From Coix lacryma-jobi var. lacryma-jobi (taxonomy: Eukaryota; Streptophyta; Magnoliopsida; Poales; Poaceae): a stretch of DNA of 64,000 nt. Below the pieces are notes generated by a model. That model had not been told where the DNA came from, did not search any database, and saw only the letters and a program-made list of their open reading frames with translations. The DNA lies in contig CM019824.1 in NCBI GenBank assembly GCA_009763385.1, positions 142,173,705 through 142,237,704 of the forward strand, in the 5' to 3' direction. The position numbers and the translations under genes are program-made. This document shows positions 20,919 through 33,030 of this stretch, in pieces. Within the stretch, counting starts at the first letter, position 1; each line of letters starts with the position of its first letter.

Positions 20919-22472
20919 TGAAAGGACCGTGACGCCTAAGGGGGGGGGGTGAATTAGGCAACTTAAAACTTCTACTCTAAACTATGGCCTCTAATTTCCA
21001 CCTAGTCAAAACTTATGCAAGAAAGTAAACTATCTATATGTGCAACTAAGGTTTTGCTAGGTGTGTTTGCTATCTCTACCGCAAAAAGGAGTTATGCAAC
21101 CTATTTTCCAAACCTATCAACTAGCATATTAAACTAGGAAAGGTAAAGCACATGAACAAGGTAGCAATGTAAATGCGAAAGCTAAAGAGTGCGATAGAGA
21201 TGCAAACTCCCATCGACGACTCCGGTATTTTTACCGAGGTATCGAGAAGCGCGCAAGCTTCCCCCTAGTCCTCGTTGGAGCCCCTCGCAAGGAATCCCTC
21301 ACAAGGGCCAAGCTCCCGGTCGGGTAATTCCGTGGATAGCTTCGGGCCTTCCCCACGCGCAAGTGGGTCTCCGGTTAAGCCACTCGTGGCAAAGCCTCTC
21401 CCGGATGCTCCCCGCCGTCTTCACTATCAAGCTTCCGGCCGAAACGCCGCGGGCCTTGTTCCCTTCGGTACACGGAGGCGGCCACACCACAAACGCGGTT
21501 GGTGTGATCTCTCAAGACTACAAGCCCCGCCGATGTACAACAACGGTGCGCGCAAGCACCGGTAGACAAGAGGTTTTCAACCTCACTAAACACTAGGCCT
21601 AACACCTAGAGCAAGCACAAAGCGGTGGTCTAACTAGCTTAAGCACTTCGCAAAGCACATACACTAATCACCGAGTATATCACTTGAGCACTTTGGTGGC
21701 TAGAGCAACTAAATATGTGTCTATGCACTTGGTATACTTCCTTGAACTCCAACCCTATGTTTTTGGCCGGCCATGGGGGTATATATAGAGCCCCAAGCAA
21801 ATAGAGTCGTTGGGCAAAGAGATGCACTTTTCAGACAGCGACCGGACACACTTCACGTCCTGACCGGACGCGTTTGGTCCCTCACAATGGCTAGTTGCCA
21901 GCCTGCACAGGCACTGATCGGACTCTGGCATGAGTCCGGTCACAGACGACCAGACGTGTCCTGTCACGATTTAGTGCCTCTGGAACCTCTCTGTGTTTGA
22001 TCGGACTCAGCTGAGCTCCAGCGTCCGATCGTCATCGTAGCATCCGGTCACTCGGTTTCGCGGAGGAACAGTTGCTTCGGCGTGTCCGATCGCAACTCGT
22101 TCGTAGCGTCCGGTCACGCGAACGTGGCACTGTCGGCTTGAGGTACTGACCGGACGCATCCGGGCCAGCGTCCGGTCACTGCGAAGCAGCGTCCGGTCAC
22201 TCCTTTTTCTTCACTTCTTCGCGGTTTCTTGCGCCGTCTTGGTTCCATTCTTGTGTCTTGGACTTTGCTTGATCTTGAGGGTCTTCTACTGAGCTTCTAA
22301 TATCTTGCTTGAGGTGTTGATCATCGGATCATCACATAGCCCTTGTCCAAGTCACATTTGCACCCTATTGGACTACAAAACAAACACTTGCAAATGCATT
22401 AGTCCAATTTTGTTATGTTGTTCATCAAACACCAAAATCCGAAGTTAAATGGTCCGAGGTCCATTTTCCTTA
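20919..22472 (-). repeat. Element A 5' LTR (right copy)
   Basis: The 1554-bp LTR has its TATA box at 21780-21787 on the minus strand and its palindrome array at about 21840-22200. It is the more complete of the two copies. Confidence 0.9.
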
Positions 22473-24829
22473 ATCAACTCGCCCATCATGCTCATCTCAA
22501 ATTCTCTGCTCATAGTATCTGCAAACTTGGCAACCAAAGCATGAGAAGAACCACCAAAGATGATATCATCCACACAAATCTGAACCAACAAAGTGTCATT
22601 GCCTTGCTTGAGGAGAAAAAGTGTTTTATCCACACATCCCATTTTAAAACCCTTAGCAAGCAAAAAGGTTTTCAATCTATCATACCAGGCTCTAGGGGCT
22701 TGTTTCAAACCATACAAAGCTTTGTGAAGTTTAAAGACATGGTTTGGAAACTTGGGATTTTTGAAACAGGGGGGTTGTTTTACAAACACCTCCTATTCTA
22801 TGTAGCCATTTAGGAAGGCACTCTTGACATCCATTTGAAAAAGTTTGAAACCTTTGGATGCAGCAAAAGCCAAGAAGATCCTAATTGCCTCCAAACGAGC
22901 TACAGGAGCAAAAGTCTCCTCATAGTCTATCCCCTCCTTCTGACTATACCCCTAGGCTACAAGTCTGGCCTTGTTTCTCACAACATGGCCATCCTCTCCT
23001 TGTTTGTTTTTGAAAACCCATTTTGTCCCAATAGGGTGGCACTTAGGAGGAAGAGGAACAAGAACCCAAACCTGATTTCTCTCAAAATTTTCAAGCTCCT
23101 CATGCATGATTTTGACCCAATCCGGATCAGATAATGCGTGTCCAACATCTCGGGGTTCAAAATCAGCAACAAATGCAGAATGAGCAAAGTGAGAGATTTG
23201 TTGTGACCTAGACCGAGTGACGCTATCGTGGATGTCGCCGATCATCTGTTGAGGAGGGTGTTGGCGCTGAATGTGTCATGGCGCCTCCCTTGCTGAAGTG
23301 ACCTCCTCCTCAACAATAGTTGGTGCCCCCTCAGGTACAAGCGGTACAGCCCGAGGTGGTGGATCACACGGCCCCCATGTAGTAGAGGAAGAAGGGTCGT
23401 GGCCGCGTGCAGTCGTGGTCGAGGTCGACCCAATCGGCGCAGCAGTTGGAGGAAGTGCTGGATCTTTAATCCCTTCAGCACCTTCTTCCTCATCATTGAA
23501 AAGAGGTTCTCCAACCTCATGATCACCTGCACGCTCAAAACTAGAAGAAGGACAAAGCACAGTCTCGTCGAAGGTGACATCGGATGTCTCCATGACTCGG
23601 TTAGTATCAAGGTTAAGAACACGATATGCACGAGTATGATTTCCATAACCCAAAAATACACCGTCAGAAGAGCGAGACTCGAACTTGTCCAAATTGCCTT
23701 TCTTGAGTATAAAACAATGGCAACCAAAAACTCTAAAATAACTCACTTTGGGTTGTTTTCCAAAACGCAACTCATAAGAAGTTTTTTCCAAGAAAGCTCG
23801 GAGAAAAATGCGATTGGAAATATAGCATGCAGTGTTCATAGCTTCGGCCCAATATCGCCTAGGAGTCCTACGCTCATCGAGCATCGTCCTGGCCATCTCT
23901 ACAAGGGTCCGATTCTTCCTCTCTACAACACCATTTTGTGGCGGTGTGTAGGGGGAAGAAAACTGATGCTCTAAACCTAAAGAGTTACAAAACTTCTCAA
24001 AATCCGAGTTCTTAAACTCGGAACCATTATCACTGCGAATAGCCCGCATCGAGTTCATAGGAAACTCGTTTTGAAGACGCAAAATCAGATTGCGAGCAAA
24101 TGTGAAAGTCTCAGTTTTCTCAGCTAAAAAGAAAACCCACGAATATCTCGAAAAGTCATCAACAACAACAAGCACATACCATTTCCCACCAACCGAGCTC
24201 ACCCGAGCCGGACCAACAAGGTCCATATGCAAAAGCTCTCCAGGGCGCTTGGTCATAACTTGATTCACAGGATGGTGGGGAGTGGCAACCATCTTCCCAT
24301 GTCTACAAGAATGACAAACAAGATCCTTCTCCATGGATAACTTGGGCAATCCTCTGATCAGACCAAGTGAACTAAGCCTTGCAAGCAAGTCGAAGCTCAA
24401 GTGATCGAGTCTCCTATGCCACTTCCAAAGATCAGACGAGGAAGGACCAGCCAAAAGACAACAAGAAATGCCAAAAGACTCTGAGAAATTTGCACGAAAG
24501 ACTTTCCCAAAGGGCAAAATCAAATATACAAGATTGCCCTGAGGATCCAAAATACGTCTGAGATTCGGCTTAAAACGAATCTCGTAGTCATCATCAAAGA
24601 GTTGCGAAACAGAAAGAAGGTTAAAATGAAAGTTAGAGACAAGAGCAACATCACGCAGCACAAAGTGCTCATTAACCCGCACAGACCCACGAGACAACAC
24701 CTTACCTTTGCTATTGTCGCCGAAGGTGATAAACTCCTTTTCGGCAACAGGACTAAGACTGGAGAACCACTTGGCATTTCCGGTCATATGCCTTGAGCAC
24801 CCGGAATCCACCAACCAAACGTTCTCCAA
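22473..24829 (-). pseudogene. Element B pol, 5' part: protease, integrase and most of RT
   Basis: From 24829 leftward one open frame of 517 codons covers the aspartic protease (WLVDSGCSRHMTG), the GAG-pre-integrase zinc finger (HRRLDHLSFDLL.. CHSC), and the integrase core with its DDE residues (HMDLVGP, IRSDNGSEF, NGVVERKNRTLVE). The linker to RT has a nonsense codon at 23276. RT follows in the same frame (IGTKWVFKNKQGEDG) with further stops at 22952 and near 22795, and the catalytic YVDD reads CVDD (LVQICVDDIIFGG). The gene is then cut by element A at 22472 and resumes at 15981. Product if intact: Copia polyprotein for cDNA synthesis and integration. Confidence 0.92.
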
Positions 24830-24912
24830 TCGTTTTACCTACATCAATAAAAAGACATAGGGTGAGCATGCGGTCCAACACTGGGGTGAGTAAAATGGGA
24901 AGTGTACCAGTG

Positions 24913-27468
24913 CTAGGCCAGCTGCTCAAAAGAACGGTTAGTAGAAAAACCATTCCTAGCACGCCTACGGGGAAAGTGATCACCACGCTGAGGAAAACGT
25001 GGTCCGCTAAGCGAAGAGCGTCCATCGCGATACTCAAAACGCGGTGGGGGGTAACGCTCAACTACAAAGCCACCGCCACGGGGTCCATAGCCCACAAATG
25101 CAGGCTTCCGCTGGGCACGTCCTCCTTGCAGCATAGGCCTAGGACCTTGAGGCATTGGACCTCTAGGCCTAGCAGCTCTCCTTTGAACATTTGGCGCATG
25201 TACATCATGGAGAGGATGGTACATGTCCGTGTTGTTCATCTCCTTTGCACGGCGCTCCTGTCTCTTGCGTCGAAAGCAAAACTCCCTCAAGTGTCCGTCT
25301 CTCCCACAGTGCTCACAATGATACCTCACCGCTCTCATAGGGGGTTGTTGGTACTCACGGTAGTGGGTGTGGATCACTTGGCTCTTTGGTGGCATGAGCT
25401 CCTCATGGATAGGTGGCATAGTGTCTAGTTTCTTTCTGAGGTGGTTTGGTTTTGGAGCCCATGTCTGTTTCTTGGGTGGAGCTCTTGGAGGTTCAACAAA
25501 CACTCCATCCTTGGTGTTAGGTTTGAGAGGCTCTTTGGGTGGAATCTTGGTTAGTTTGGGAGTAGTGGTGGAGTTGGGCTTCTCACTCGAATTAAGACCA
25601 CTCGACTCTCCAATCTTACCAAAAGATGAAGCACACTCAACACCCTGAGCAAAACCAACACCGGGACCTCCAGCAGCACGTTTGAATTGGGCTATCATCA
25701 TCCCAAGCTACGGCTCACCACAAGACACCCATGACAAGATGGTCCGAAGGTATGTGTTTTCTTCCTCGGTTTGCATCTTGTCATGCTTCACGTTTGCAAT
25801 CTCCATCTCCAAACCCTCACACAAAGCACATCTAGCCACACAAGTGCTACACGAGATGGCCTTCTCAAGAGACACAATCTTGGCATTCTTCTCTGCCAAC
25901 TCGGATTGCAAGCCTGCACAAGACTTGCACGCACCAAGCACTGAGGATCTAGCCCTAAGGTCATCCACCTCTCCAACCAAGGCAACATACTTCCCCCTCA
26001 AAGTGAGAAGGTCAGTCATGTGCCAGGAGCACATCTCACACTCATCCTCCTCAGTGACAACAATGGTGGACTTGACAGACTCAAGTTCCATCACCGCATC
26101 TTCCCACTTCTGCCTAAACTCCTTCATCTCTCTAGCAGCACGCCTAAGCAGCTTGTCTTGACTAAGGAGGGTGGCTGTAAGTTTATCGACCTCAGCAGAA
26201 AGCTCATCGAGGGTCTGTGATACCTGGGACGTGTCGTCATCGACGTTGTTCCGAGGGATCTCCTCCAGGTGACTGTCGACCTCCTTGCCGAGGGCCATGG
26301 TGCAAAAACCCTCGTTGTCAGCGAAGAAGCAGAGGCTGTTTAGCTTGTCCTCGATCTTCTTCTTCTTCTCGGACTCGTCGTTGCTTGAGGAAGCGGAGTC
26401 GTCATCCGAGACGTCGACGTCGCTGAGCGTGGCGAAGAAGGCACGTTGCTCGGCCTGGGCCTTCTCCAAGTACTTCTCCTTGATGTACTCCTTGTTGAAG
26501 CCGCCCCTCCGCTTGTGCTTGGCAGGGATGTACTTCTCCTTGCGCTTGCCGGAGTCATACTTGTGGCCGTGATCCACCTTGCCGAATATTTGCTTGTTCT
26601 TCTTCGGGCAATTGGCGATGAAGTGGTCCGAGCTTCCACACTCGTAGCAGCCACTACGTCCTCCTCCGCGACAACGGTTCATGCGGTTGTTGTGGAACCA
26701 CGAGAACCGGTTGGCAAGCAGAACCAACTCGTCGTCCGTCATGAACTCCAACTGCTCCTCTGTGACAGAAAGAAGAGAGGAAAATACAAAGCCTCTAGAG
26801 GGGTTAGCAGAAGAGCCAGAAATCAAAGCCATCGACAGTCCAGAAGGATTTTCATAAGAAGCCCTCTCCATGGCGTCAATCTCACTGGACTTGAGCTTAC
26901 TAAAGAGCTCGTCACATGTGAGGGTCTCATAGTTAGGTGATTCGATGATCGCCTGAACCATTGAGTCCCACACCGACCCATCGAGAGTGTGTAAAAGCTT
27001 CAAAGCCCTCTCATGATCGTCGAAAGGCAACAGCTCCTTGTTAGCCCTCATCCTGTTGACAATTACCTGAAAGTGAGCGAATAAACTCTTTATGCTCTTG
27101 CTAGGCATGTGTTGAAAGTTCTCATACTCTTGCTTGTGCGACTCGTAGAGACGGGTTTTGACTTGAGTGGTTCCCTCATGCAAACGCATGAGGGTAGCTC
27201 AAATATCCCGAGCCGTAGCGAGGTGACAAACACGATCAAACTCCGTCATGCTCAAACACGAGAAAAGAGCATTACGGGCTCGGCTATTGGCATCGTGCTC
27301 ATCGATCTGATGCTGAGTCGCACGAGTAGCCAAGACCACGTAATCTGCAGAGTTGCAAATATCCCAGATGGAAGCACCCAAACTCTGAAGATAGGCTGAC
27401 ATGCGTATCTTCCAATACGCATAGTTCGTCCCATCGAAGAACGGCGGTTTGCCCACGCCGCGATCCAT
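24913..27468 (-). pseudogene. Element B gag (two nonsense codons)
   Basis: It starts at the ATG at 27468 (MDRGVGKPPFFDGTNYAYWK). The UBN2-like N-terminal domain is interrupted by a stop near 27199. After it come a CCHC knuckle CYECGSSDHFIANC (near 26610-26650), an acidic Ser-rich linker, a coiled coil and a stop near 25708. The frame then continues with a Pro/Lys-rich region, a second knuckle CEHCGRDGHLREFC (near 25285-25325) and a Gly/Arg-rich tail, ending at 24913. Its coiled coil and second knuckle are as in element C gag, with a tail about 35 residues longer. Confidence 0.9.
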
Positions 27469-27517
27469 GTCACCTTCTATGGATCTGGAACCGGCTAAGG
27501 TGGAAGATCCTTAACTC

Positions 27518-27529
27518 ACTCTGATACCA
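27518..27529 (-). other. Primer-binding site of element B
   Basis: The minus strand reads TGGTATCAGAG two bases after the 5' LTR end, complementary to the initiator methionine tRNA 3' end as is normal for Copia elements. Confidence 0.9.
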
Positions 27530-27531
27530 AT

Positions 27532-29479
27532 TGAAGGACCGAAAGTGCTACCAGAAAGCGACCAGAGGGGGGGTGAATGGGAGCTTCAAATTTCTTTCCA
27601 GAAACTTGTCACCTCTGTCCCGAGAATCTACCCCAAGAGCAAACCCAGAGCTTGAGAGTGTCCACGACCCTAGAAGTAGGGTGGATGCTTCCAAGAAGCA
27701 CAGCGGGACACAACACAACCCTAGAAAACCAACGCAAAAATCGGAAACCAAAACAGACAACAGACAAACGAACCACGGACGAAAGCGTGCTGAGGCTGCA
27801 CGACCGGACTCACTGGAGCGTCCGGTCAGTATGCACCGGACGCGTCCGGTCGTCCAGAAACCAGTTTGGGAGCTCACTGTGTTGGACCAGACTCACGGTG
27901 AACAAGCGTCCGGTCGCAACACCTGAGCATCCGGTCAAGAACAGAAGAGGCAATGAACAGTGCCTTCAGTGCGTCCGGTCATGCGACCCCCTAGCGTCCG
28001 GTCAAGTCTGAGAAAAATGGAGCCCCTGGACATTCAACGACTCGACTCACTGCCAAGCGTCCGGTCACCCGATCCCAGCGTCCGGTCACCCCGATCCTGT
28101 GCAGTTTGTCCACCGATTCGACTCGATCTCACCCAAAATGAATCCTCTAAGGATCAAACTTGGTGAGAGGAGTCACAAGGAGGATAGTGAACTACTCCTA
28201 GGAGATCATGGCTCGAACTTATCTCCAAATCGATGAATCAAAGAACTTCGTGGGAGAGAGGAGAAAAGTTGATCCAAAACGAAAACCAATCGATCTACTT
28301 GTTCATGAGGTTTGAGTTGAATTCCTTCCGTGGAAATGTTCCCCTCACAGTAAAGAACAAGTTGGTTCAAAAGGTTTTTCAAACGGAGCAACGTAGAGAG
28401 AGAACGATCGACGGGAAAATCATGAAGAAAACGAAGAACGCGAAGAACAAGTTCAAAACGCGAATTGAACCACGAATTTGCCAGCCGAAATTCATCCCCA
28501 CGAGGAGACAACGAGATTACGGTCTCGTTTCCTCAAAAAGCAAATACACAAAGGTATTGTTCACCGTCTCTGCGGATCTCAGTAGCTACAGCAGGGATTG
28601 GGAAGCAGGAAACTCTAGAATGAAAATAGCAATGGCTGAGATAGTCTGGAGGGAGGGGCTGCCTCTCCTTATATAGCCTAATACAATTATTCCCCTTCTA
28701 CCCTTACTGCTAATGAGCGAGCAGGCTAACCCTAAGGGTATTCCTGACCAACTAGAAGTTATTGGTGATCCGACGGCCAAGCCCGCACAACTGGTAGCTT
28801 CGCCTCGACGCGACCTCACCGATTGCCGCCACGTGCCACCACCGCTCCGCTCGTCCTTTTCACAGACCTTCCCCCGGTTTTGAGGCCGAAACCGAGAAAC
28901 CTGGGCCAACCCCCAGTTTTGAGGCCGAAACTGGGAAACTCGACGTTCGTCGCCTGAGTTTTGTGGCCCAAACTCAGAAACCCGCCAGCACCCAGGTTTT
29001 GAGGCCCAAACCTGGAAACCGTCCTCAGCCCGAGTTTTGTGGCCCAAACTCAGAAACCGGCCGCACCCAGGTTTTGAGGCCCAAACCTGGAAACCGTCCA
29101 ATCGGTGGTTTTTCTGTGGCTCAACCACCAAACCGAGCCGTACAGGGGATGCACCGCCCGTGCACCCCGTCCACCGACACATGTCCCCAGGTCCTCGACC
29201 CGAGCAACACCGTGCCCCGCAAGTCTCCGCTCGTCGCTGTCCCAGGCTATCAGCCACCACAGCTGATCCTCAGGCCACCAGTCCCTCAGTCCAAGCCTCA
29301 CGTCTATCCTTTACCGCTCCCGGTCCATCGGCATGGCACGTCTCTACTTGACCTTCACCTTGCCTTCGATCACTGTATCTGTGCTCGACACTTGCACAAC
29401 ACAAGCCAAAGAACATGTGCATCATCCCAGTTGACAATCACTCATCACTCAAGATCCGGCATACTCCCATGTATCCGCA
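27532..29479 (-). repeat. Element B 5' LTR (right copy)
   Basis: The 1948-bp LTR has the same layout as the left copy: GCGTCCGGTCA array at about 27798-28100, TATA box at 28669-28676 and hairpin array at about 28874-29130. The outer flank is CAATA. Confidence 0.92.
28874..29130. repeat. Hairpin array with TTTTGNGGCC core in the B right LTR
   Basis: The hairpins come in the same order and with the same arm pairs as in 7358-7620, so this array did not change in copy number after B inserted. Confidence 0.88.
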
Positions 29480-32174
29480 CAATAAAAAAGAGTAGAGGTT
29501 ATAGGGTTATAGGCACATTTTTGGTGTTGACCACAAATAAAATTGCCACCAAATTAATAATAACTTGCCTAACTAATGATATTAATTTACTTAACTAGAT
29601 TGATATGCACATTTTTTTGGTGGTACTATCATGCTCATCTGCACTTTCATCTAGCTTGCTGCACACACCACCTTGGTCAACTTTGCTACCTTCTCTATCT
29701 ACAGTAACACCATGGCAGCAGTATGGAAAAATAAGTAGTGGTCAATCTTAGCCCCATAGTGATGGTTTAGTAGTGGTTACAATAGTAGCAAGTGCACTAT
29801 ATGTTGTTACAAAATTGTTTAACAATGGAAAGCAGTTTAAATGAGAAAAGCAAAGAAAAGCGAAACTAACTTGTAACCTAAGAACAGAAAAAATAAAGAG
29901 ATTATAGAAGAATGATGTAAAAATTGTTTAATGATTTGAATTATTTTATCCTGATCTTGCCCAATATTGCCTCATCTAATACTTAGTTGCCACCATTTGA
30001 ACGTTGGCGCACACATTCCATGAGACCTCTGCCCTCTAGGTATTTTCTTAGGCAAAATAGCAGTACCCGGCTGCAAGAAGATGCAATTCTTAGGCAAAAT
30101 AGCAGTAACCGCTACAAAGAAGCTACATTTTCTTAGCCAATTTAAGTGTCATTCATTAGCAACAATGTCTTCTTAAATAGACAATTTTTGTATTTTAAGT
30201 ATAGCGTCTGTGTTCGTTTGCAACCCATGTCCCCTAGATGCCTCACTCATTGATCAAGTTTCTAGTGCAATATGGCAGTTGTAGGTTTAAGCAGACAAAT
30301 GAAGATAGTAGCAGTCAAGAAATGAGCAAAAAAAAAGAAGATAATAGCAATCTTTAGTTTCAGTTCAGAAAAAATATTCTGGGGACTAGTGATCAAATTG
30401 CAAGCAACAACCAATACTTAGCTTTATGTGGTAAGTAATAACTAGACAGAGGGTGATCGGTATATTAATTTTCCGGTTCAGTCCTACCACATAATAATAG
30501 TAGCTTAAGTTATAGCAGTACTGGTACTTAAAATGATAGCAACTGCTTCTTACTAAAACCTGAAATTCCTTGAGGCATGTGATCAACATATTAATTTCCT
30601 ACTACATCATATAAAATGTAGGGCACTGTGTTGGCTTCAAGAGGCATCACTCACTCACAGTCGATCAGTCACAGCCCCTGCTATGCATTTTCTATAATGA
30701 TGAACACATTTGACTTTTTCTACCTTACTCCATCACATCAAAACCAGAATAGGTTCCCTCATGCAAGTGACAACAAATTTATAACTTTAAGAAAAAAAAT
30801 TGAGGATGGTGACAGATTAGTAGTACCTAGTGGAGGTGTGGGAACTATAGTCACCATAGTTGAGGATGACATCATTGAATACTCTCATATCATGTACTGA
30901 TCTCAACCATCCCGCTACAACAAAAGTGAAACTCATGTCAAAGTCATAGATAGCTAGCACTTTTTGGCTAGCATATCTAAGTCACAGATCCATCCAAAAA
31001 TGATAAACAATTGTAATCAATATCTTATTCACTGAAAGTAATCAATATCTAAAAATCAGTAAATGATAACACAGTCAAACAATAGATGATAACTCAATTC
31101 ACTGAAAAATCATTTAAATGCAAATAGGAAAAGATGTGGACTGACTTAAAACTGTGAGACAAACCGTAGATGTGTTGGAAACTTGATCTACAAGCTATGT
31201 TACACTCTGAAAACTTTAAATATTTCACATGCTAAAACTGTGAGACATTGAGAGCTCCCTATCCTAGCCTTAGCATGTTTGCTTATTGCATGTCGCAGTT
31301 TAACGGTGCTCCCTATCCTAGCCCGTGTGCTTATTATAACATTGAGAGAAGCATTGCTATCAGTATGGTAAACAAAGGAACAAAAGACGATTGCTCATGT
31401 CCTAAATGTCCTCTACCTCCATCTACTCGTCCATCCCTCCTCATATATGACAATTCATGATTCACAAAATAAAAAAATGGAGAAAAGCACAAAGGATAAG
31501 AAGACAAAAGTTTTCTGCTATAGATATGTTAATTAACCACACATATAGAAGCAACAGTAGCATACTACGCAGAAGAGGTAATTCCTAGGATAAAATAAGA
31601 TCAATCGACAGTCATATCTGAATCCTGGTCAATCAGCTATGATTCTTGAATTATGAACACAAAGTCATCATTGAATTCTATTGAATCGGCAGTCATAGCT
31701 GTAACTAACTAACTAACTGAAGCAACCCAGTCAAGGAGAACTAGCAGGGAAGAAGACATGAAATCCGAATGCATTTTGAAGCAAACCAGTAATTGGTAAT
31801 CAATTCAGTTGAAGCGAAGGGAAGCAGCTCAGACCTCTCGACGCGGGTGCTATTGGGGCGCATGTGAGGAGGGACCTCGTGCGGTGGTGCTGGTGGTGCT
31901 TCTCGGCACAGGCTGCGCTTGCTGACTTGCGGAGCTCAGATCAAGGAGGAGGAGGAGCTGGTGGTGCAGAAGGAGGCCTACCTCACCATGGCCGCCATGA
32001 ACACGGGTCACGGGCGTCACAGGCGAGGAGAGGGAGGAGCCACGTGGGGAGGTGGGCGCGCAACATGGGCTCATCAGAGGAGCCACCTAGGGAGGTGGGC
32101 GCGCGGTGCGGGCTTGCTGGAGGAGGTCGCTGGGGGAGGGCTCGAGGATAAGCTCACCATGGATCTCGTAGGGG

Positions 32175-32208
<34 letters not shown>

Positions 32209-32371
32209 GTGGATGGGGAGGCCAGAGGCGCATGCGTGTGTTGCTATGAGGAGTGTCCATGTGCGTGCATTTGGCTAAAAACAGACGGTCATCTTGAAGT
32301 TATTACCAAATTAATATAGGCTTCATACTTTGATATTTTATACATAAATATTCACATGATTAATTGCTAAC
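29480..32371. other. AT-rich intergenic stretch between elements B and C
   Basis: I see no transposon ends and no convincing gene. Short frames (for example 30628-30900 and 31248-31460) have no recognisable domain. About 31850-32280 is GC-rich with a (GA)n run and weak open frames on both strands; it could be an old exon or promoter fragment. Segments at 30040-30110 are a partial local duplication, and 30135-30220 resembles 5690-5760. Confidence 0.55.
32175..32205. repeat. (GA)n microsatellite
   Basis: About 14 uninterrupted GA units lie at the edge of the GC-rich segment, upstream of element C. Confidence 0.9.
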
Positions 32372-32784
32372 TGAAGGACCGAGAATGCACTAGCAAGGCG
32401 ACCAGAGGGGGGTGAATGAGAGCTCAAAAATTTCTTTCGAAACTTTGGCCGATTGTCCCAAAATCAACCCCCAAAAGCTACGACCGAGAACGTGATGCCC
32501 ATGACCCTTGGAAGAGGGTGGATGATCCCTTGGATCACAGCGAGGCACCACAAAGCGATAGCGAGCCAAAAGCCAAACGACCCGGCACAAGTCCAACCCT
32601 CAAAAACCAAGTCCCGAACGTAGATAGACGGCTACATCGAGAAACTCCTAAATACCTATGCTAACAAGTAGCAAAGATACCTAGAGAGGTTCCTTGATCA
32701 ACTCTAGGACCAAACGAGAAGTCCGAAAACCAAGCGAGGAAGCCGGGAGAGCAAACGCACAAAACCGGAAGCTTCAGGCGATTC

Positions 32785-33030
32785 CCGGACTGTCCGCGGT
32801 ACTGCCGGACTGTCCGCTAGCGAGTGGCGGACTGTCCACCGGCAAAACTCGCCAAACAGCAAAGTTGCTGAAGTCCCTTGGACAGTTCCCGGGCTGTCCG
32901 CGGCTTTGAACTGCGGACTGTCCGCCGGTCAACCAAAGCCAAATCAGCCGAAGAACACAGCCACTGGTCCGGCTGCTCCCCGACGCCTGGACTGTCCGCC
33001 GGTCAGGTGGCGGACTATCCGCGGCTGTCC
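32785..33030. repeat. GGACTGTCCGC palindrome array, element C left LTR
   Basis: About nine words of the form CGGACTGTCCGC or GGACAGT variants are present. The core GGACNGTCC is itself palindromic. It occupies the position of the GCGTCCGGTCA array in the related element B. The copy in the right LTR is at about 42402-42665. Confidence 0.85.

Larger units (their letters stand above)
15982..22472 (-). mobile_element. Element A: gag-only Sirevirus (TR-GAG-like) inserted in B pol
   Basis: Two LTRs (15982-17465 and 20919-22472) start TGAAAGGACCGTGACGCC. The flanks are GTCAA (15977-15981) and ATCAA (22473-22477), a 5-bp target duplication with one change, and they restore B pol continuity. The PBS lies beside the right LTR and the PPT beside the left, so the element runs on the minus strand. 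The 3.45-kb interior holds gag only; protease, integrase, RT and RNase H are missing and the sequence passes straight from the gag end into PPT-rich noncoding DNA. Movement would need pol from a relative. gag is now frameshifted. Confidence 0.9.
6027..29479 (-). mobile_element. Element B: Sirevirus (Copia) LTR retrotransposon with four nested insertions
   Basis: Two LTRs (6027-7962 and 27532-29479) start TGAAGGACCG and end CA in plus-strand reading. They are flanked by CAGTA (6022-6026) and CAATA (29480-29484), a 5-bp target duplication with one change. The PBS is next to the right LTR and the PPT next to the left LTR, so the element runs right to left. The order of domains is gag, protease, integrase, RT, RNase H, typical of Copia. 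Insertions inside it are D (8338-11487), a CACTA (11666-12226), a solo LTR (12287-14250) and element A (15982-22472). gag carries two nonsense codons and pol several more, so B is inactive. Gag and pol are close relatives of element C. Confidence 0.92.

Noticed and set aside
28586..29260. Long minus-strand open frame (224 codons) and similar frames at 7204-7743 and 33810-34196
   Set aside because: The protein is a translation of the LTR hairpin array (repeating GFQVWASKPGC-like blocks). It has no start context, lies in U3 and changes with unit number, so it is not a gene.
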